Shown here: positions 8,656 through 18,362 of the stretch, in pieces
Numbering within the stretch: position 1 is the stretch's first letter
Layout of the letters: the number at the start of each line of letters is the position of its first letter
The notes under the pieces: generated by a model
Told to the model about the DNA's origin: nothing
The model's database searches: none
The model's input: the letters and a program-made list of their open reading frames with translations, nothing else
NCBI GenBank assembly: GCA_022571845.1
Contig: JACZXB010000008.1
Location: forward strand, 108,116 to 172,115
DNA from: Candidatus Zixiibacteriota bacterium
GTDB taxonomy: Bacteria; Zixibacteria; MSB-5A5; GN15; FEB-12
DNA length: 64,000 bases
Direction of reading: 5' to 3'
Position numbers and translations under genes: made by a program

Positions 8656-10821
8656 CTAAAAATCGGCCAGCTGGCTTTTTAACTCTTCGACGCTAGATGC
8701 CGGAAGTAAACAGACAGAGTTGCGGCAAAGAAAAGCTCTGACTTCACCGTTGTCAGGCTGACGGCCTTCGAACAGAGGCAGCGTCGATTTGCCGCTGTTA
8801 TCAAAAGCAACCAAGCTATTCGGTAGGTAGTGGCTATAGGCAATATCAAGCATCTCGTCAAATTCCTGGCCGCTTCCGACTACGACAATTTCAATTTTAT
8901 CCCCGAAATAATAATCAAGCGCAAACAGTGCCGAGCTATAACCGGCCGGGTAATTAGCAATGTAACCGGACAAAGACTTTAGGCCCTTCTCGGCAGCAGC
9001 ATAATATTTTACTTTATCTGTAATACGATGGAGCTTGAGCAAGGCTCCTATTAGAAAAGACGCCGAAGCCGGTATGGCGCCATCGCGCTCTTCTTTAGGT
9101 CGGAAAAGTAAATCAGATTGCCCGTCGGGGCGCAGATAAAATTTTCCGGATTCCGACGTAAACAATACAATAGCGTTATCGGCCAGCTTTTCTGCAAACT
9201 CTATCCATCTGCCGTTGTCGCCCAGATTATCAGACTCGTAGAGGTCAATAAGACCACGTAGCAAGAAACCATAGTCTTCGAGGAACTGTCCTTGTGAATG
9301 CACACCTTCGCGATAAGCATGAGTTAGTTTATTTCCCCTAAATAATTCATCGCGAATAAACGAGGCTGCTTTGATGGCAGCTTTTAGATATTTCTTGTTG
9401 TGCGTCACCTGATAGCCGCGGCAAAAAGCAGTTATAGCCAGGCCGTTCCATGATGTTAGAATCTTGTCGTCAGTAAAGGGACGAATCCGCCCGGAACGGG
9501 CATTCAGCATTTCGTTCTTGCAGTTGCGCAGAAATCTTTCAAAATCTTTAACATTACTTTTTGAAACTGCGCGCTCCGACCTGCTGGTGACATTTAAAAT
9601 ATTATGCCCCTCAAAATTCCCGTCAGGCGTAACGTTATAGTATGTCATGAACAGTTCTGCTTTGTCGCCCAGAACTTCTTTAATTTCTTTAGTGCTCCAG
9701 ACGTAGAACTTACCTTCTTCGCCTTCGCTGTCCGCATCAAGCGCCGAATAAAAGCCGCCGCTTTTGTCAGTCATCTCCCGCAACAGGTAGTCGAGCGTTC
9801 CGCTGATTACTTTTAAGTAAAAATCATTTTGGGTGATCAAGAAAGCATCAGCATAGACAGGCACCAGTAGCGCATTATCGTAGAGCATCTTTTCAAAATG
9901 GGGGATAAGCCACTTTTGGTCGGTGGCATAGCGGTGAAAACCGCCGCCTATCTGGTCATAGATACCGCCGTTGGCCATGTTTATTAATGCTTTTTCTGCA
10001 GCCTGCAGATAACGAACCTCGCCTGAACGTTTATAGTGACGCAAGAAAAGCGACAGCTCAGTGGCATGGGGAAACTTGGGTTTTCTGCCAAATCCGCCGT
10101 AGGCCTGGTCAAAATTTGAAAATAATTGCCCGGCGGCTTTAGACAGAGCTTTTCTATCTAAATCGGTATGGGGCAGGTTGGAACTTAGGCTTTTAGAATG
10201 CTTTGCAAAAATATCTTCGGCAGAACCAACCACTTCGTCCCTGCGAGTGCGGTAAGCTTCACCAAGCTGCGTGATAATTTTTGGAAAGCCGGGTCTGCCA
10301 TAACGGTCCTCGGGCGGAAAATAGGTGCCTGCAAAAAATGGTTTAAGCTCAGGTGTCAGAAACACCGACATCGGCCAGCCGCCGCGACCGGTCATGGCAG
10401 TTGTAAAGGCCATATAAATTTCATCAATATCCGGTCGCTGTTCGCGGTCCACTTTGATAGACACAAAGTATTTGTTCATAAGAGCCGCAATGCTGTCATT
10501 TTCAAATGATTCATGCTCCATTACATGACACCAGTGGCAGGCCGAATACCCGATTGACAGGAAAATCGGCTTATCTTCGGCTTTGGCCTTGCTGAGCGCT
10601 TCTTCCCCCCAGGGATACCAGTCTACCGGATTATCGGCATGCTGAAGTAGATAGGGCGAGCTTTCGCCGGCCAGCTTGTTTTGACGGCCAGACTTGCCAT
10701 GATTGTTTTGGTTCACTTTTGTCTCCGACTCATTATTGCAGGCTATCGAAGTTGTCAAAAGCAGAGTTATCAAAGTTACAGCTGAATATATTTTTGCCAA
10801 GTAAATGTATCTATTTTTCAT
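8656..10821 (-). CDS. DUF255 thioredoxin-fold/six-hairpin glycosidase-like lipoprotein (YyaL/SSP411 family)
   Basis: The 721-residue protein begins with a signal sequence and a lipobox ending at Cys28 (TTSIAC), so it is predicted to be a lipoprotein. The DUF255 thioredoxin-like domain follows ([19 protein letters not shown], then SACHWCHVM with Cys95 and Cys98, and [21 protein letters not shown]). The remaining 450 residues have the alpha/alpha barrel pattern of the YyaL/SSP411 family ([40 protein letters not shown]). The biochemical role of the family is poorly known. Most relatives have no export signal, so a periplasmic or surface copy is a useful variation. It stands alone, with 76 bp before the next gene. 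Confidence 0.9.
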   Translation of the reverse strand: MKNRYIYLAKIYSAVTLITLLLTTSIACNNESETKVNQNNHGKSGRQNKLAGESSPYLLQHADNPVDWYPWGEEALSKAKAEDKPIFLSIGYSACHWCHVMEHESFENDSIAALMNKYFVSIKVDREQRPDIDEIYMAFTTAMTGRGGWPMSVFLTPELKPFFAGTYFPPEDRYGRPGFPKIITQLGEAYRTRRDEVVGSAEDIFAKHSKSLSSNLPHTDLDRKALSKAAGQLFSNFDQAYGGFGRKPKFPHATELSLFLRHYKRSGEVRYLQAAEKALINMANGGIYDQIGGGFHRYATDQKWLIPHFEKMLYDNALLVPVYADAFLITQNDFYLKVISGTLDYLLREMTDKSGGFYSALDADSEGEEGKFYVWSTKEIKEVLGDKAELFMTYYNVTPDGNFEGHNILNVTSRSERAVSKSNVKDFERFLRNCKNEMLNARSGRIRPFTDDKILTSWNGLAITAFCRGYQVTHNKKYLKAAIKAASFIRDELFRGNKLTHAYREGVHSQGQFLEDYGFLLRGLIDLYESDNLGDNGRWIEFAEKLADNAIVLFTSESGKFYLRPDGQSDLLFRPKEERDGAIPASASFLIGALLKLHRITDKVKYYAAAEKGLKSLSGYIANYPAGYSSALFALDYYFGDKIEIVVVGSGQEFDEMLDIAYSHYLPNSLVAFDNSGKSTLPLFEGRQPDNGEVRAFLCRNSVCLLPASSVEELKSQLADF

Positions 10822-10897
10822 ATAGACCTTCTGAAAATAGCCCGGTTAAAAAATATAACAGATTAACATCTGTGATGTTCGCCAATATATGGCAATT

Positions 10898-12370
10898 CTA
10901 CTGAACGTCAAGCAGGGTGGAGAAAAAGGTGCTGACTTGCAGCCTTACAAACGGTGAAGTCTGGCTCATTCCGGCGATATGATTAAGGTTTTTGATTTCA
11001 TCCATGCCGGCTTCGAAATCGAAAAAGAAATAATTGCCGATAAACCCTTTGGCGCTTAGAGAAATTCTGTTAATCTTTTCGACCACACCGCTGGGAAAGG
11101 GTTCCTTATATTCGCCCGTAACATCCAGCCAGGGAGCTGTCCAGGGGTCTGTGACTTTTCCTTCTCCCTTTCGAGTATATCTGAAATTGACGCCGGCTGT
11201 CAGATTATTGTTATCCAGCCAGTGCAGCATTGAAACAGAGAATTGGTCATAGTTGTTGCCGTCGGCCGCACTCAACAACTGTCCATTGTGCAGATATCTA
11301 TTTCTATCCAATACCTGATTATAGGTGCGGTTGCTCACGCGGGTGTAGTTTGCTTTAATATCAAACTGTCTAATAATTCTTGTCAGATGGGCGCCGACTG
11401 TAAGGCCTGTTTGACTTGGCTCCTTGTCGCCCTGTGTTTTGCTGTCAATCTGAAAGTCGTCGATCAAAAGCTGACCATAAAGTCTTAAGCCCTCTTTTGG
11501 AATGAAATCAAAATCAATTCCAACAAAAGTATTATCATTGACGCCTTCATTTAACTGCGAACCATGAAAAAATATTATCGGATTAAGGTAATAAAATTCT
11601 ACCTGCCGTCCCGGCCCGCCAAAAACTACCGTTTCAAATAAACCTACCCGTAAATCCGAATTGATATGAACATCAAGCCTGTGTCCTGCAAAAAATCTGT
11701 TTTCAAACTGCGCCACGCTGTCGGTTCCTGGAATCAGTCCGTCAAGCCGGGCTAAGCGATAAGACATGCTGAGTTTACCCCAGCGAACAGTATAAGCCAC
11801 ACCGTCCAGTGCAACATTTGACGAAAGCACTAACGAATTGCGAAGTCCCCAGAACGAGGCGAATCTTCCAAAACTGATCTCAAACGAATTTGTATGATAG
11901 TTGGCGAAGGCCTGCTCAACATCGCCTGCAAATCCGCGCCATTTTTTGCCGCTGTAGGCCGGGTCTATAGCCAGCCCTTCATCCAATACAAAGTTGCCGT
12001 AGACAAACAGCCTCTCAAATGGATTTGCTGCAATCCCGGCCCGAAACGACTCCAGGCTCTTTGGAGGAACACTTCTTTTGGCGCTGAATGATTCTCCTGC
12101 AAATCCGAACAAGGAGAGTTTTTCCTGCGGTATATTTACCAGATAAGAAAATGGCTCAAATGCAAAGTCATTTCTTTCTGTTGCATAGGGACCGAGCTGA
12201 AAATCAAACCTGTCAAGCCGGTCAGCCTGCAGTCTTTCAAAGCGGTCATAAAGAAATTCATATTCCGGTCTTCCGAGAGGCATTACCGAAAATCCCAGGG
12301 CATTCGATGACATAACTAAAAAGACCGGAATCAGAAGTAATCTTTTGAGTATTGATTCGCTTAAGAGCAT
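10898..12370 (-). CDS. Outer-membrane beta-barrel, Wzi-like capsule assembly protein
   Basis: With the start at 12370 (GGGAGG nine bases upstream) the protein has 490 residues and a clean signal peptide (ILKRLLLIPVFLVMSSNALG). A longer reading from 12457 would overlap the preceding gene and has no ribosome site. The mature chain alternates polar and aromatic residues, as in porin strands, and ends LQVSTFFSTLLDVQ, an outer-membrane-like C-terminus. A segment ISFGRFASFWGLRNSLVLSS resembles the Wzi-family GRD..WG....LLLS motif. Wzi proteins attach capsule or EPS at the outer surface, which suits its place after the sugar transferase gene. The barrel is confident; Wzi membership is tentative. Confidence 0.65.
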   Translation of the reverse strand: MLLSESILKRLLLIPVFLVMSSNALGFSVMPLGRPEYEFLYDRFERLQADRLDRFDFQLGPYATERNDFAFEPFSYLVNIPQEKLSLFGFAGESFSAKRSVPPKSLESFRAGIAANPFERLFVYGNFVLDEGLAIDPAYSGKKWRGFAGDVEQAFANYHTNSFEISFGRFASFWGLRNSLVLSSNVALDGVAYTVRWGKLSMSYRLARLDGLIPGTDSVAQFENRFFAGHRLDVHINSDLRVGLFETVVFGGPGRQVEFYYLNPIIFFHGSQLNEGVNDNTFVGIDFDFIPKEGLRLYGQLLIDDFQIDSKTQGDKEPSQTGLTVGAHLTRIIRQFDIKANYTRVSNRTYNQVLDRNRYLHNGQLLSAADGNNYDQFSVSMLHWLDNNNLTAGVNFRYTRKGEGKVTDPWTAPWLDVTGEYKEPFPSGVVEKINRISLSAKGFIGNYFFFDFEAGMDEIKNLNHIAGMSQTSPFVRLQVSTFFSTLLDVQ

Positions 12371-12393
12371 TTCATCGCACCTCCCAGAACATT

Positions 12394-13785
12394 CTATTTG
12401 CCGGACCCTTTGAGCACGGTGGGAATAGTTCTGGCGATAATTTTGGTATCTTCCCACAGAGACCAGTTATCAATATATTTCAAGTCCATTTTCATCCAGT
12501 CTTCAAAATCAATACTATTTCGGCCATCGGCCTGCCAGAGACAGGTCAAACCGGGCTTGACTGACAGCTTGCGATGCTGCCACGGCTCAAAACCGGCAAC
12601 CTCCGATGGCAGCGGCGGCCTTGGCCCGACCAGCGACATATCGCCCATTAGGACATTCATAAACTGGGGAAATTCGTCAATCGAATATTTTCTTAAGAAA
12701 CGCCCGACTTTTGTAACACGAGGGTCATCAGTTATTTTAAAAACAGGACCTGACATTTCGTTTTTGGCCAGTAGCTCTGCCTTCTTCTTTTCTGCGTCAA
12801 TTTCCATAGTACGGAATTTCCAGAGTTTAAAAGTTTTACCGTTGATGCCGCTTCTGGTCTGCCTGAAAAATACCGGGCCGCGTGATTCTATCTTGATTGC
12901 AATAGCGGCTGCTATCATCAGTGGAAGAAACAAAATTAGCCCAACCAAGGCTCCTATTCTGTCTGAGAAGCCCTTAAATGACAGAGAAAATTTTCCAACC
13001 GGGGCGCTTGAGTATTCAAAGGCCGGAATATTTCCTACCTTGACTGTCTTAGATCGGGAGAGTTTCAAATAAAACAGCTGTGACATTACAACTACAGCGA
13101 CTCCCATCTGCTCCGCCAGCAGGGCCGACGCTTTTGCCTGGGGCAATTCGTCTAACTCTACTGCCACAATTACGCAATCAACTTGCTGCAAAGAGATAAT
13201 TTCTTTGAGCTTTTCGGGGTGTCCCAAAAGCGGAATATCCCGGTAACTCCACATCCCGGTCCTTTTATAATCCAAAAATCCTATGACCGAAATGTCCGAT
13301 TCAATACTGTCGAGTGTTCCGCAGGTGGCCTCTCTGGCCAGCTCCCCGGTCCCCAGCACAATTGCTTTTTTAGCCGAATGATCAGGCTCAGTCTCCTGGT
13401 TGTTAGTTTTGTTTTTTAGAACTAAATTTGTTATCAAAAGCGTTAAAGCAGCTTGCAGTGTCAAATTAACGGCAATAAATTGAAATAACATTAATGAAGA
13501 AAGCTGCCATTGAAATAGAAAACAGGCGGCTAACAGGCCAACTGAAAATTTAGTTTCATGGGCGATTGTCCTAATGAGGACAGTATTGATATTTCCCCGA
13601 GAAACGCCAGTTACAGAAGAACCCATACTTCCTAAAATGATCCTGACTGCCAAAACAGCCAGTGCCAGCTCAAGGGCGTAGATTATGCTATTGTTGTACA
13701 ACATTGCAGTTGCATACAGCAGGATTAATGATATAGCGGTAGAGGCCATAGAACTTAGCAAGACTTTCTTTATTTTTTTACTCAT
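12394..13785 (-). CDS. Undecaprenyl-phosphate sugar phosphotransferase (WcaJ/WbaP-like, exopolysaccharide initiation)
   Basis: The 463-residue protein has four or five N-terminal membrane helices, a central Rossmann-like CoA-binding-type domain (VLGTGELAREATCGTL), another membrane helix near residue 285, and the C-terminal bacterial sugar transferase domain. That domain shows FFRQTRSGINGKTFKLWKFRTM, KITDDPRVTKVGRFLRKYSIDEFPQ and GDMSLVGPRPPLP, all diagnostic. It would transfer a sugar-1-phosphate from a nucleotide sugar to undecaprenyl phosphate, starting polymer synthesis at the cytoplasmic membrane. The gene lies between the aminotransferase-like gene and the Wzi-like gene in the exopolysaccharide cluster. 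Confidence 0.93.
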   Translation of the reverse strand: MSKKIKKVLLSSMASTAISLILLYATAMLYNNSIIYALELALAVLAVRIILGSMGSSVTGVSRGNINTVLIRTIAHETKFSVGLLAACFLFQWQLSSLMLFQFIAVNLTLQAALTLLITNLVLKNKTNNQETEPDHSAKKAIVLGTGELAREATCGTLDSIESDISVIGFLDYKRTGMWSYRDIPLLGHPEKLKEIISLQQVDCVIVAVELDELPQAKASALLAEQMGVAVVVMSQLFYLKLSRSKTVKVGNIPAFEYSSAPVGKFSLSFKGFSDRIGALVGLILFLPLMIAAAIAIKIESRGPVFFRQTRSGINGKTFKLWKFRTMEIDAEKKKAELLAKNEMSGPVFKITDDPRVTKVGRFLRKYSIDEFPQFMNVLMGDMSLVGPRPPLPSEVAGFEPWQHRKLSVKPGLTCLWQADGRNSIDFEDWMKMDLKYIDNWSLWEDTKIIARTIPTVLKGSGK

Positions 13786-13878
13786 TTTGATAGCCCCGTC
13801 AGGTTCTGTTGTGCGCCTCTTTTGATGTCATGACTGTTGTCTGCTTGTTATTGCTGTCTGATCGATTTACCGGCACGC

Positions 13879-14835
13879 TTAATTCATATGCACAGCTTTC
13901 GAATTTTTTATTAATTGGCCTGCTCTGATTTTCTGTTTTGATACTTTCTTCTTCGTATTCACTGCGCTTCTGAGTGTTTCTATCAGTTCGTTATCTGCTT
14001 CAGTAAGTGTTATCTGACAGCGAAGCAGGCTGGTTAATCTGTTTTGGTTATAGATTGTTTCTATATTGAGCTGGTTTTGTTTCTGTAGCTCTGCCGCTAA
14101 TTCAGCGCTGTCGACCTCAACTATCAAAAAGTTTGCAGCTGTTAGGCGGCATTTAAGTCCGATTTCCGTTATCTCTCTGGCCAGTTTAAGGCATCTACTC
14201 TGTATTTTTCTTAGCTGATTATTTCTTTGCCGGCTCCTGCCGAACTGCTCGTAGCAGATTCGGGCAGAGTTTCGAGACATTGAGCTTTTGTAGAATTGAG
14301 AGTTGAAGTTTTTCGAAAAATGCAGACTTATCAAGGCGTAGCCATGATCTTTGGTGGCCGCTCCAGCCCAGTCGTTAAAATATCTTAAGACGACAATGTT
14401 GTTTAGTTCTCTTAATGCCGAGGCAGCAGAGATTCTCAAGAAATCAAAGTAATATTCATCAATTATCAGAAGTCCTCCTGGCACTTTTGCCGACAGACTT
14501 TTTAGCTCTGTCAGAGAAAAGTTGCTGCCGTTTGACCTGTTGGGATTTTCCAGAAAAATAATGTCGGTTTCTGAAACCGTCTCCTTGATATCTTCAGCCA
14601 AAATCTGAACGATATCAATATCCGCCCGGTCTGCCGCCATGACTATTTCTGCCCGGCAGGGACTAAGGGCAAGCAGCCGGCAATTTGAAGCGGAACATTG
14701 TTTCAGCAGTTCTTCAATGAATAGGCTTGAGTCTTCAAAAAGAATGACAGAGTTAAGCTCAACTGCGTCTTTCAACGAAACGGCGCTACGCAATCCTGCC
14801 TGCTCGGTAGTTTGAGATGGTGATATCCTGTTCAT
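13879..14835 (-). CDS. Class I/II (HisC-like) aminotransferase-fold protein lacking the usual PLP lysine
   Basis: The 318-residue protein follows the histidinol-phosphate aminotransferase layout in shortened form. IFLENPNRSNGSNFS (about 93-107) stands for the NPNNPTG loop, LLIIDEYYFDF (about 122-132) for the PLP-ring aspartate strand, and VVLRYFNDWAGAATKDHGYAL (about 148-168) for the region that normally reads RTLSKAFGLAGLRVGY. There the Ser-Lys pair is Asn-Asp, so the Schiff-base lysine is missing; Lys162 is the only nearby candidate. The N-terminal substrate-binding segment is also short. It may be a non-catalytic relative or use altered chemistry. It sits in the exopolysaccharide cluster, 12 bp from the small unknown gene. 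Confidence 0.6.
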   Translation of the reverse strand: MNRISPSQTTEQAGLRSAVSLKDAVELNSVILFEDSSLFIEELLKQCSASNCRLLALSPCRAEIVMAADRADIDIVQILAEDIKETVSETDIIFLENPNRSNGSNFSLTELKSLSAKVPGGLLIIDEYYFDFLRISAASALRELNNIVVLRYFNDWAGAATKDHGYALISLHFSKNFNSQFYKSSMSRNSARICYEQFGRSRQRNNQLRKIQSRCLKLAREITEIGLKCRLTAANFLIVEVDSAELAAELQKQNQLNIETIYNQNRLTSLLRCQITLTEADNELIETLRSAVNTKKKVSKQKIRAGQLIKNSKAVHMN

Positions 14836-14847
14836 ATTTATTCTTCT

Positions 14848-15108
14848 TTAGTTTTGAGAGAAAACAGTAAACTGCAGCTCTTTTCTGAAATGCCACAGAT
14901 AACGAAGAGCTTCTTCCGGATTTAGCCTAATCTGGCAGCTGTTAGCCAAAAGCTCTTGGTAGAACCCACTGGTAACTGCCATAGTCTTTTCACTTAGCCT
15001 AACTGGAGCAAAGCCAAATTCTCTATTGTCGTTTGCCGGATATAAAAGCCGGTATGTCTTTACAATTGTTTCCACCTTAAAAGGCGCTTGTTCTTCGATC
15101 ATTTCCAT
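14848..15108 (-). CDS. Small conserved-looking protein of unknown function
   Basis: With the start at 15108 the product has 86 residues and begins MEMIEEQAPFKVETIVKTYR. This start has AGAGGGAACGGA directly upstream; the reading frame stays open to 15285, but those upstream codons encode a poor protein-like sequence and have no better ribosome site. The protein is soluble and slightly acidic, with LYPANDNREFGFAPVRL and LNPEEALRYLWHFRKEL segments. I recognise no family. It is followed 12 bp later by the aminotransferase-like gene and is preceded by the terminator behind the SLBB gene, so it likely begins a transcript with the aminotransferase-like and sugar transferase genes. Confidence 0.6.
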   Translation of the reverse strand: MEMIEEQAPFKVETIVKTYRLLYPANDNREFGFAPVRLSEKTMAVTSGFYQELLANSCQIRLNPEEALRYLWHFRKELQFTVFSQN

Positions 15109-15330
15109 TCCGTTCCCTCTTTTTTCATTTTCGCTTAACATTCCTTTAAGTCCTTCCGTGTGAATAGAATTGCAAAGCCAATGCCGGCTGGTTGTAAGTT
15201 TGATAAAACTTGCTAAGTTGTTGTGTAGCAGGACGAAGCAGTACTGCTGGGCCGCCTGAGCCGTCTTCTTGTGGAATGCGACCACCTGCTTCCGGCAGAA
15301 ATTTCCGGCATCTTCCGAAAAGATTTCCCA

Positions 15331-15371
15331 AATAAAAGGCCGCCGAGATTAAGGAATTAACCTCGGCGGCA
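15331..15371 (-). terminator. Intrinsic terminator after the SLBB exporter gene
   Basis: A 9-bp perfect stem (GCCGCCGAG at 15339-15347 with CTCGGCGGC at 15362-15370) has a 14-nt loop. On the minus strand it is followed by CTTTTATTT. It lies 30 bp after the SLBB gene stop. Confidence 0.8.
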
Positions 15372-15400
15372 CCGGGAAGGTAAGAATGGAATTTTCGCTT

Positions 15401-17767
15401 CTATAATTTACCTATTAAAATTGCAGTAGTAACGATACCGGTTATAGCGCTGGCGGCTGTGGTTAGATTCTTAAACCAGTTGCTTTTCCTTTCGACTTTT
15501 GTGGGCACAACCACCAGATCACCCACTTCAACTTTTTTACCCAGCGCGGTTCCTCCAGAATAAACTTCTCCACTGGCCCGCATTAAACGAACTTCATCTT
15601 TATCCGCCCAGCGCGTGAAATTTCCGGCTCGTTTGATATAATCTCTTACTTTCTTGTTCGGCATAAATTGTATGGTACCGTTTGAGCCAACGGCGCCCAT
15701 AACAGAGACTCCCGATGGTACTGACGGCACGAAAATCTGATCGTTTGGTTCAAGAATGATGTCCCCAACTGCACCAGCAGTGCTCATAATTGATTCCATA
15801 TCAATTACAATTCTGCTCAAGCCCGTCAGGTCATATTCAATCATACCCTCATAGCGGACATTACCTAGAGAGTCTTCAACAACCCTCTTGGAACGTTCTA
15901 TCATTTTGTTCACTCCGAGACGACGGAGATTTTCTTCGATTGAATGTCTTTGAAAAATCAGCCCTTTTGGAAACGCTCTTTCTGTAAAACCGCCGCATCG
16001 CGCCAGAAGATTGTACAGAGTTTCATCCTTGCGCATTATGGCGTATTCGCCAGGATAAATAACCTCGCCTTCTATTTTGACAGTTCTGTTTTCTTGCCAG
16101 TCGGGAATTCGCCGGATGAAAAGCTGATCGTCTTCCTGCAGCAATATCATTCTTTCTGCGGGATTTCTTAGATTGACATAAATAATCTCAACTCTGCCGA
16201 CAGAATCTACTCTGGCAATCTCTGCTCCAAAGCGAAAGGCGCTTCGCTTAAAAGAGCCCGCCAAAAATATCAAATCTTCGACCGACATACCCTCATATAG
16301 ATCAAAAACTCCGGGGCGTTTAACTTCACCCTCTATATAAACTATCCTGTTCCATTCAATCTCTTTGATCGAATAAACGTGCAGAGAGTCGAGGTCTCTT
16401 AATTTAAGGTCATTTTTTTCATCGCCGGCCAAAGCTTTGCTTAGATCTATAGGAATAATTTGCGTGCGGTAGTTGACGTGACGGCGATACAGTTCAGCCC
16501 GGTCATAGTACACATCATACGGTTGGAGCTGCGCCCTTTTTAACAAATCCGAAACACGGGTGGTGTCATTTCTTTCATAAAAGCCGGGATGTTTCACATG
16601 CCCGGTAATTGAAACCATGTTTTTCTTAAAATCGAATATTGATGCTACGGTAAGGCGGTCTCCGTCCTGCAGAACAACGGCATCAACCGGTCCCTTTGCC
16701 TGATTAAGGTTTAAGTCTAATACTTCCCATTCTGATTTTCCGGTAACACGCTCAAGCATCACCCGGTCCAGATGAGCCTCTGCTGTCGGCTGACCCGCCA
16801 GAGCCAGAATATCCAGAGCCGTCTCCTGCCCAATCAGTTCATACTTTGCCTGACGTTTTACTTCACCGCGTATCGCTACCCGCGTTCCTGCCACCGGCAC
16901 AAAAATCAAATCTCCTGTCTGAAGTCTGACATCAATGGAGTTGTCACCCTCCAGTAAGAACTTATATAAATCTACTACTGCCTGTTCTTGGCCGGAGCGC
17001 ATCAGTTTGATATATCGCATAGAGCCGCGCTGATTCGGACCGCCCGCTGTATAGATTGCATTAAAAAGCGATGTCAACGATGATACAGTATATGCGCCGG
17101 GGCGCTTTACTTCGCCTGTTACAAAAATCCTGATTGAGCGAATCTTTCCCAGAGATATTGTCAGATTATAGTCAGAGTATACTTTTGAAAACTGCTTGAT
17201 CGCCCTTGCCTTAAATTGTTCCAGAGTTAACCCCCAAACGACCAGTTCCCCTACCTGAGGAACAAAAATTTTCCCCTCGCGGTCAATTGTCAGATTATAT
17301 TCTTTTTCAACCCGGCCCCACAAATAAATGAGAACATTGTCTCCCGGACCGAGCACATAATCACTTGAAGTTACAATATCCACAGGTTGAGTGATATTTT
17401 CCGCACCCTCAAACAGCTCCATCCCGAACACCTTTAAGTCTTCAAAAGCAACCAGCTCTTTTTTACCAAGTACAGCGGCAGTACCCTTTCCCTGTTGATG
17501 TCTGGCCAGTGTGCTTAATTCTGTCGGGTCTTCTGTTTCTGTTTTTCTGAGGTCCAGCCGGGAATTTTCACTGTCTTCATAAATCTCAGGGGTCTTGTAT
17601 ACTCGCGGCCCATCCGGCGCCCCAGAATTCCGGGCTTTATAGAGCTTCATGAGTTTCGCTTTTTGCTCGTCTGATACATTTGACAAGTCTTGAGCAGTAA
17701 GCACCCTGAACCAATTGAGGGAAACCAGAACTATGACAAGTGTGACAAAAAAAATAATCTTTCGCAT
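15401..17767 (-). CDS. Polysaccharide export protein with multiple SLBB domains (Wza-type)
   Basis: The 788-residue protein has an N-terminal signal or anchor (IIFFVTLVIVLVSLNWF) and then the Poly_export core: YVLGPGDNVLIYLWGRVEKEYNLTIDREG and GLTLEQFKARAIKQFSKVY. At least five SLBB-type repeats follow, each starting with a variant of V.GEVKRPGAY (for example ITGHVKHPGFYE, IEGEVKRPGVFDL, IEGEVIYPGEYAI). The C-terminus ends in a hydrophobic segment (ASAITGIVTTAILIGKL) preceded by a basic patch. It should form the outer-membrane or periplasmic conduit for the exopolysaccharide made by this cluster. There is no lipobox, unlike classical Wza, and it is about twice the length of Wza. Confidence 0.9.
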   Translation of the reverse strand: MRKIIFFVTLVIVLVSLNWFRVLTAQDLSNVSDEQKAKLMKLYKARNSGAPDGPRVYKTPEIYEDSENSRLDLRKTETEDPTELSTLARHQQGKGTAAVLGKKELVAFEDLKVFGMELFEGAENITQPVDIVTSSDYVLGPGDNVLIYLWGRVEKEYNLTIDREGKIFVPQVGELVVWGLTLEQFKARAIKQFSKVYSDYNLTISLGKIRSIRIFVTGEVKRPGAYTVSSLTSLFNAIYTAGGPNQRGSMRYIKLMRSGQEQAVVDLYKFLLEGDNSIDVRLQTGDLIFVPVAGTRVAIRGEVKRQAKYELIGQETALDILALAGQPTAEAHLDRVMLERVTGKSEWEVLDLNLNQAKGPVDAVVLQDGDRLTVASIFDFKKNMVSITGHVKHPGFYERNDTTRVSDLLKRAQLQPYDVYYDRAELYRRHVNYRTQIIPIDLSKALAGDEKNDLKLRDLDSLHVYSIKEIEWNRIVYIEGEVKRPGVFDLYEGMSVEDLIFLAGSFKRSAFRFGAEIARVDSVGRVEIIYVNLRNPAERMILLQEDDQLFIRRIPDWQENRTVKIEGEVIYPGEYAIMRKDETLYNLLARCGGFTERAFPKGLIFQRHSIEENLRRLGVNKMIERSKRVVEDSLGNVRYEGMIEYDLTGLSRIVIDMESIMSTAGAVGDIILEPNDQIFVPSVPSGVSVMGAVGSNGTIQFMPNKKVRDYIKRAGNFTRWADKDEVRLMRASGEVYSGGTALGKKVEVGDLVVVPTKVERKSNWFKNLTTAASAITGIVTTAILIGKL

Positions 17768-18362
17768 TTTACCTTCCTATTGTTTTCCATTGCTTTCCTT
17801 CGCAGCATATTGATTAGCAAGGAGAATGCCACTGCCGCTTTCAACTTTGTAACTCCTTTATTCTCAACCGATTGACTAAATAATCCTGCTAGGTAATTGC
17901 TTGACTATTATCCTGCTTTAAGAAAATTATTCCGAAATTTTGGTGCTTACTTTTCCTGATTAGCTAATGTGAGGCTGAAAATCTTAATTTATGCCCGGCT
18001 ATTTGATTTAATTCTCTTAACCATATAGACCGTAATTGCTTTTAGTTTTCTTAAGTTTAATTTGGGCGGGGGCTATTGTTGGACGTTTCACTACATCCCT
18101 TCGTCTACAAGCTAATGCAGTTTAAAATGTTAATCTCAAATTTGAACTAAGGAAATGATGCCCTACCCTTGACAGGGGCCAGGGCTTATAGTAACTTCCG
18201 AACTTATTTTGGGTGACGAATATTGCTAGATAATAAATTTTAGAAGGCAACCGGGTTGGGAACAGTTGGAGAATGCCCTCACATCTTTCTCACGATTTCC
18301 CTTAACCTATGAATTGAAATTAACAGCGGGAATAATTCCCGCCTGATTCTTTGGAGATGAGG
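17768..18362 (+). other. 595-bp divergent intergenic region
   Basis: No open frame or RNA gene is supported here. The region separates the leftward SLBB gene from the rightward barrel gene, so it should carry divergent promoters. A possible rightward -35 TTGACA lies at 18169 with a weak -10 (TAACTT) 17 bp later. A 17-bp palindrome (18326-18342) stands just before the ribosome site of the barrel gene. Confidence 0.5.
18326..18342. repeat. Perfect palindrome upstream of the barrel gene
   Basis: GCGGGAAT-A-ATTCCCGC is a perfect inverted repeat with a one-base centre, ending 20 bp before the ATG at 18363. It could be a regulator's operator or a hairpin in the leader RNA close to the ribosome site. 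Confidence 0.6.

Noticed and set aside
12371..12457. Longer start for the Wzi-like barrel
   Set aside because: It would overlap the sugar transferase gene and spoil the signal peptide; GGGAGG supports 12370.
15109..15285. N-terminal extension of the 86-residue unknown protein
   Set aside because: No ribosome site at the far start; residues are His-, Cys- and Gln-rich and unlike a normal protein N-terminus, while a good site precedes 15108.
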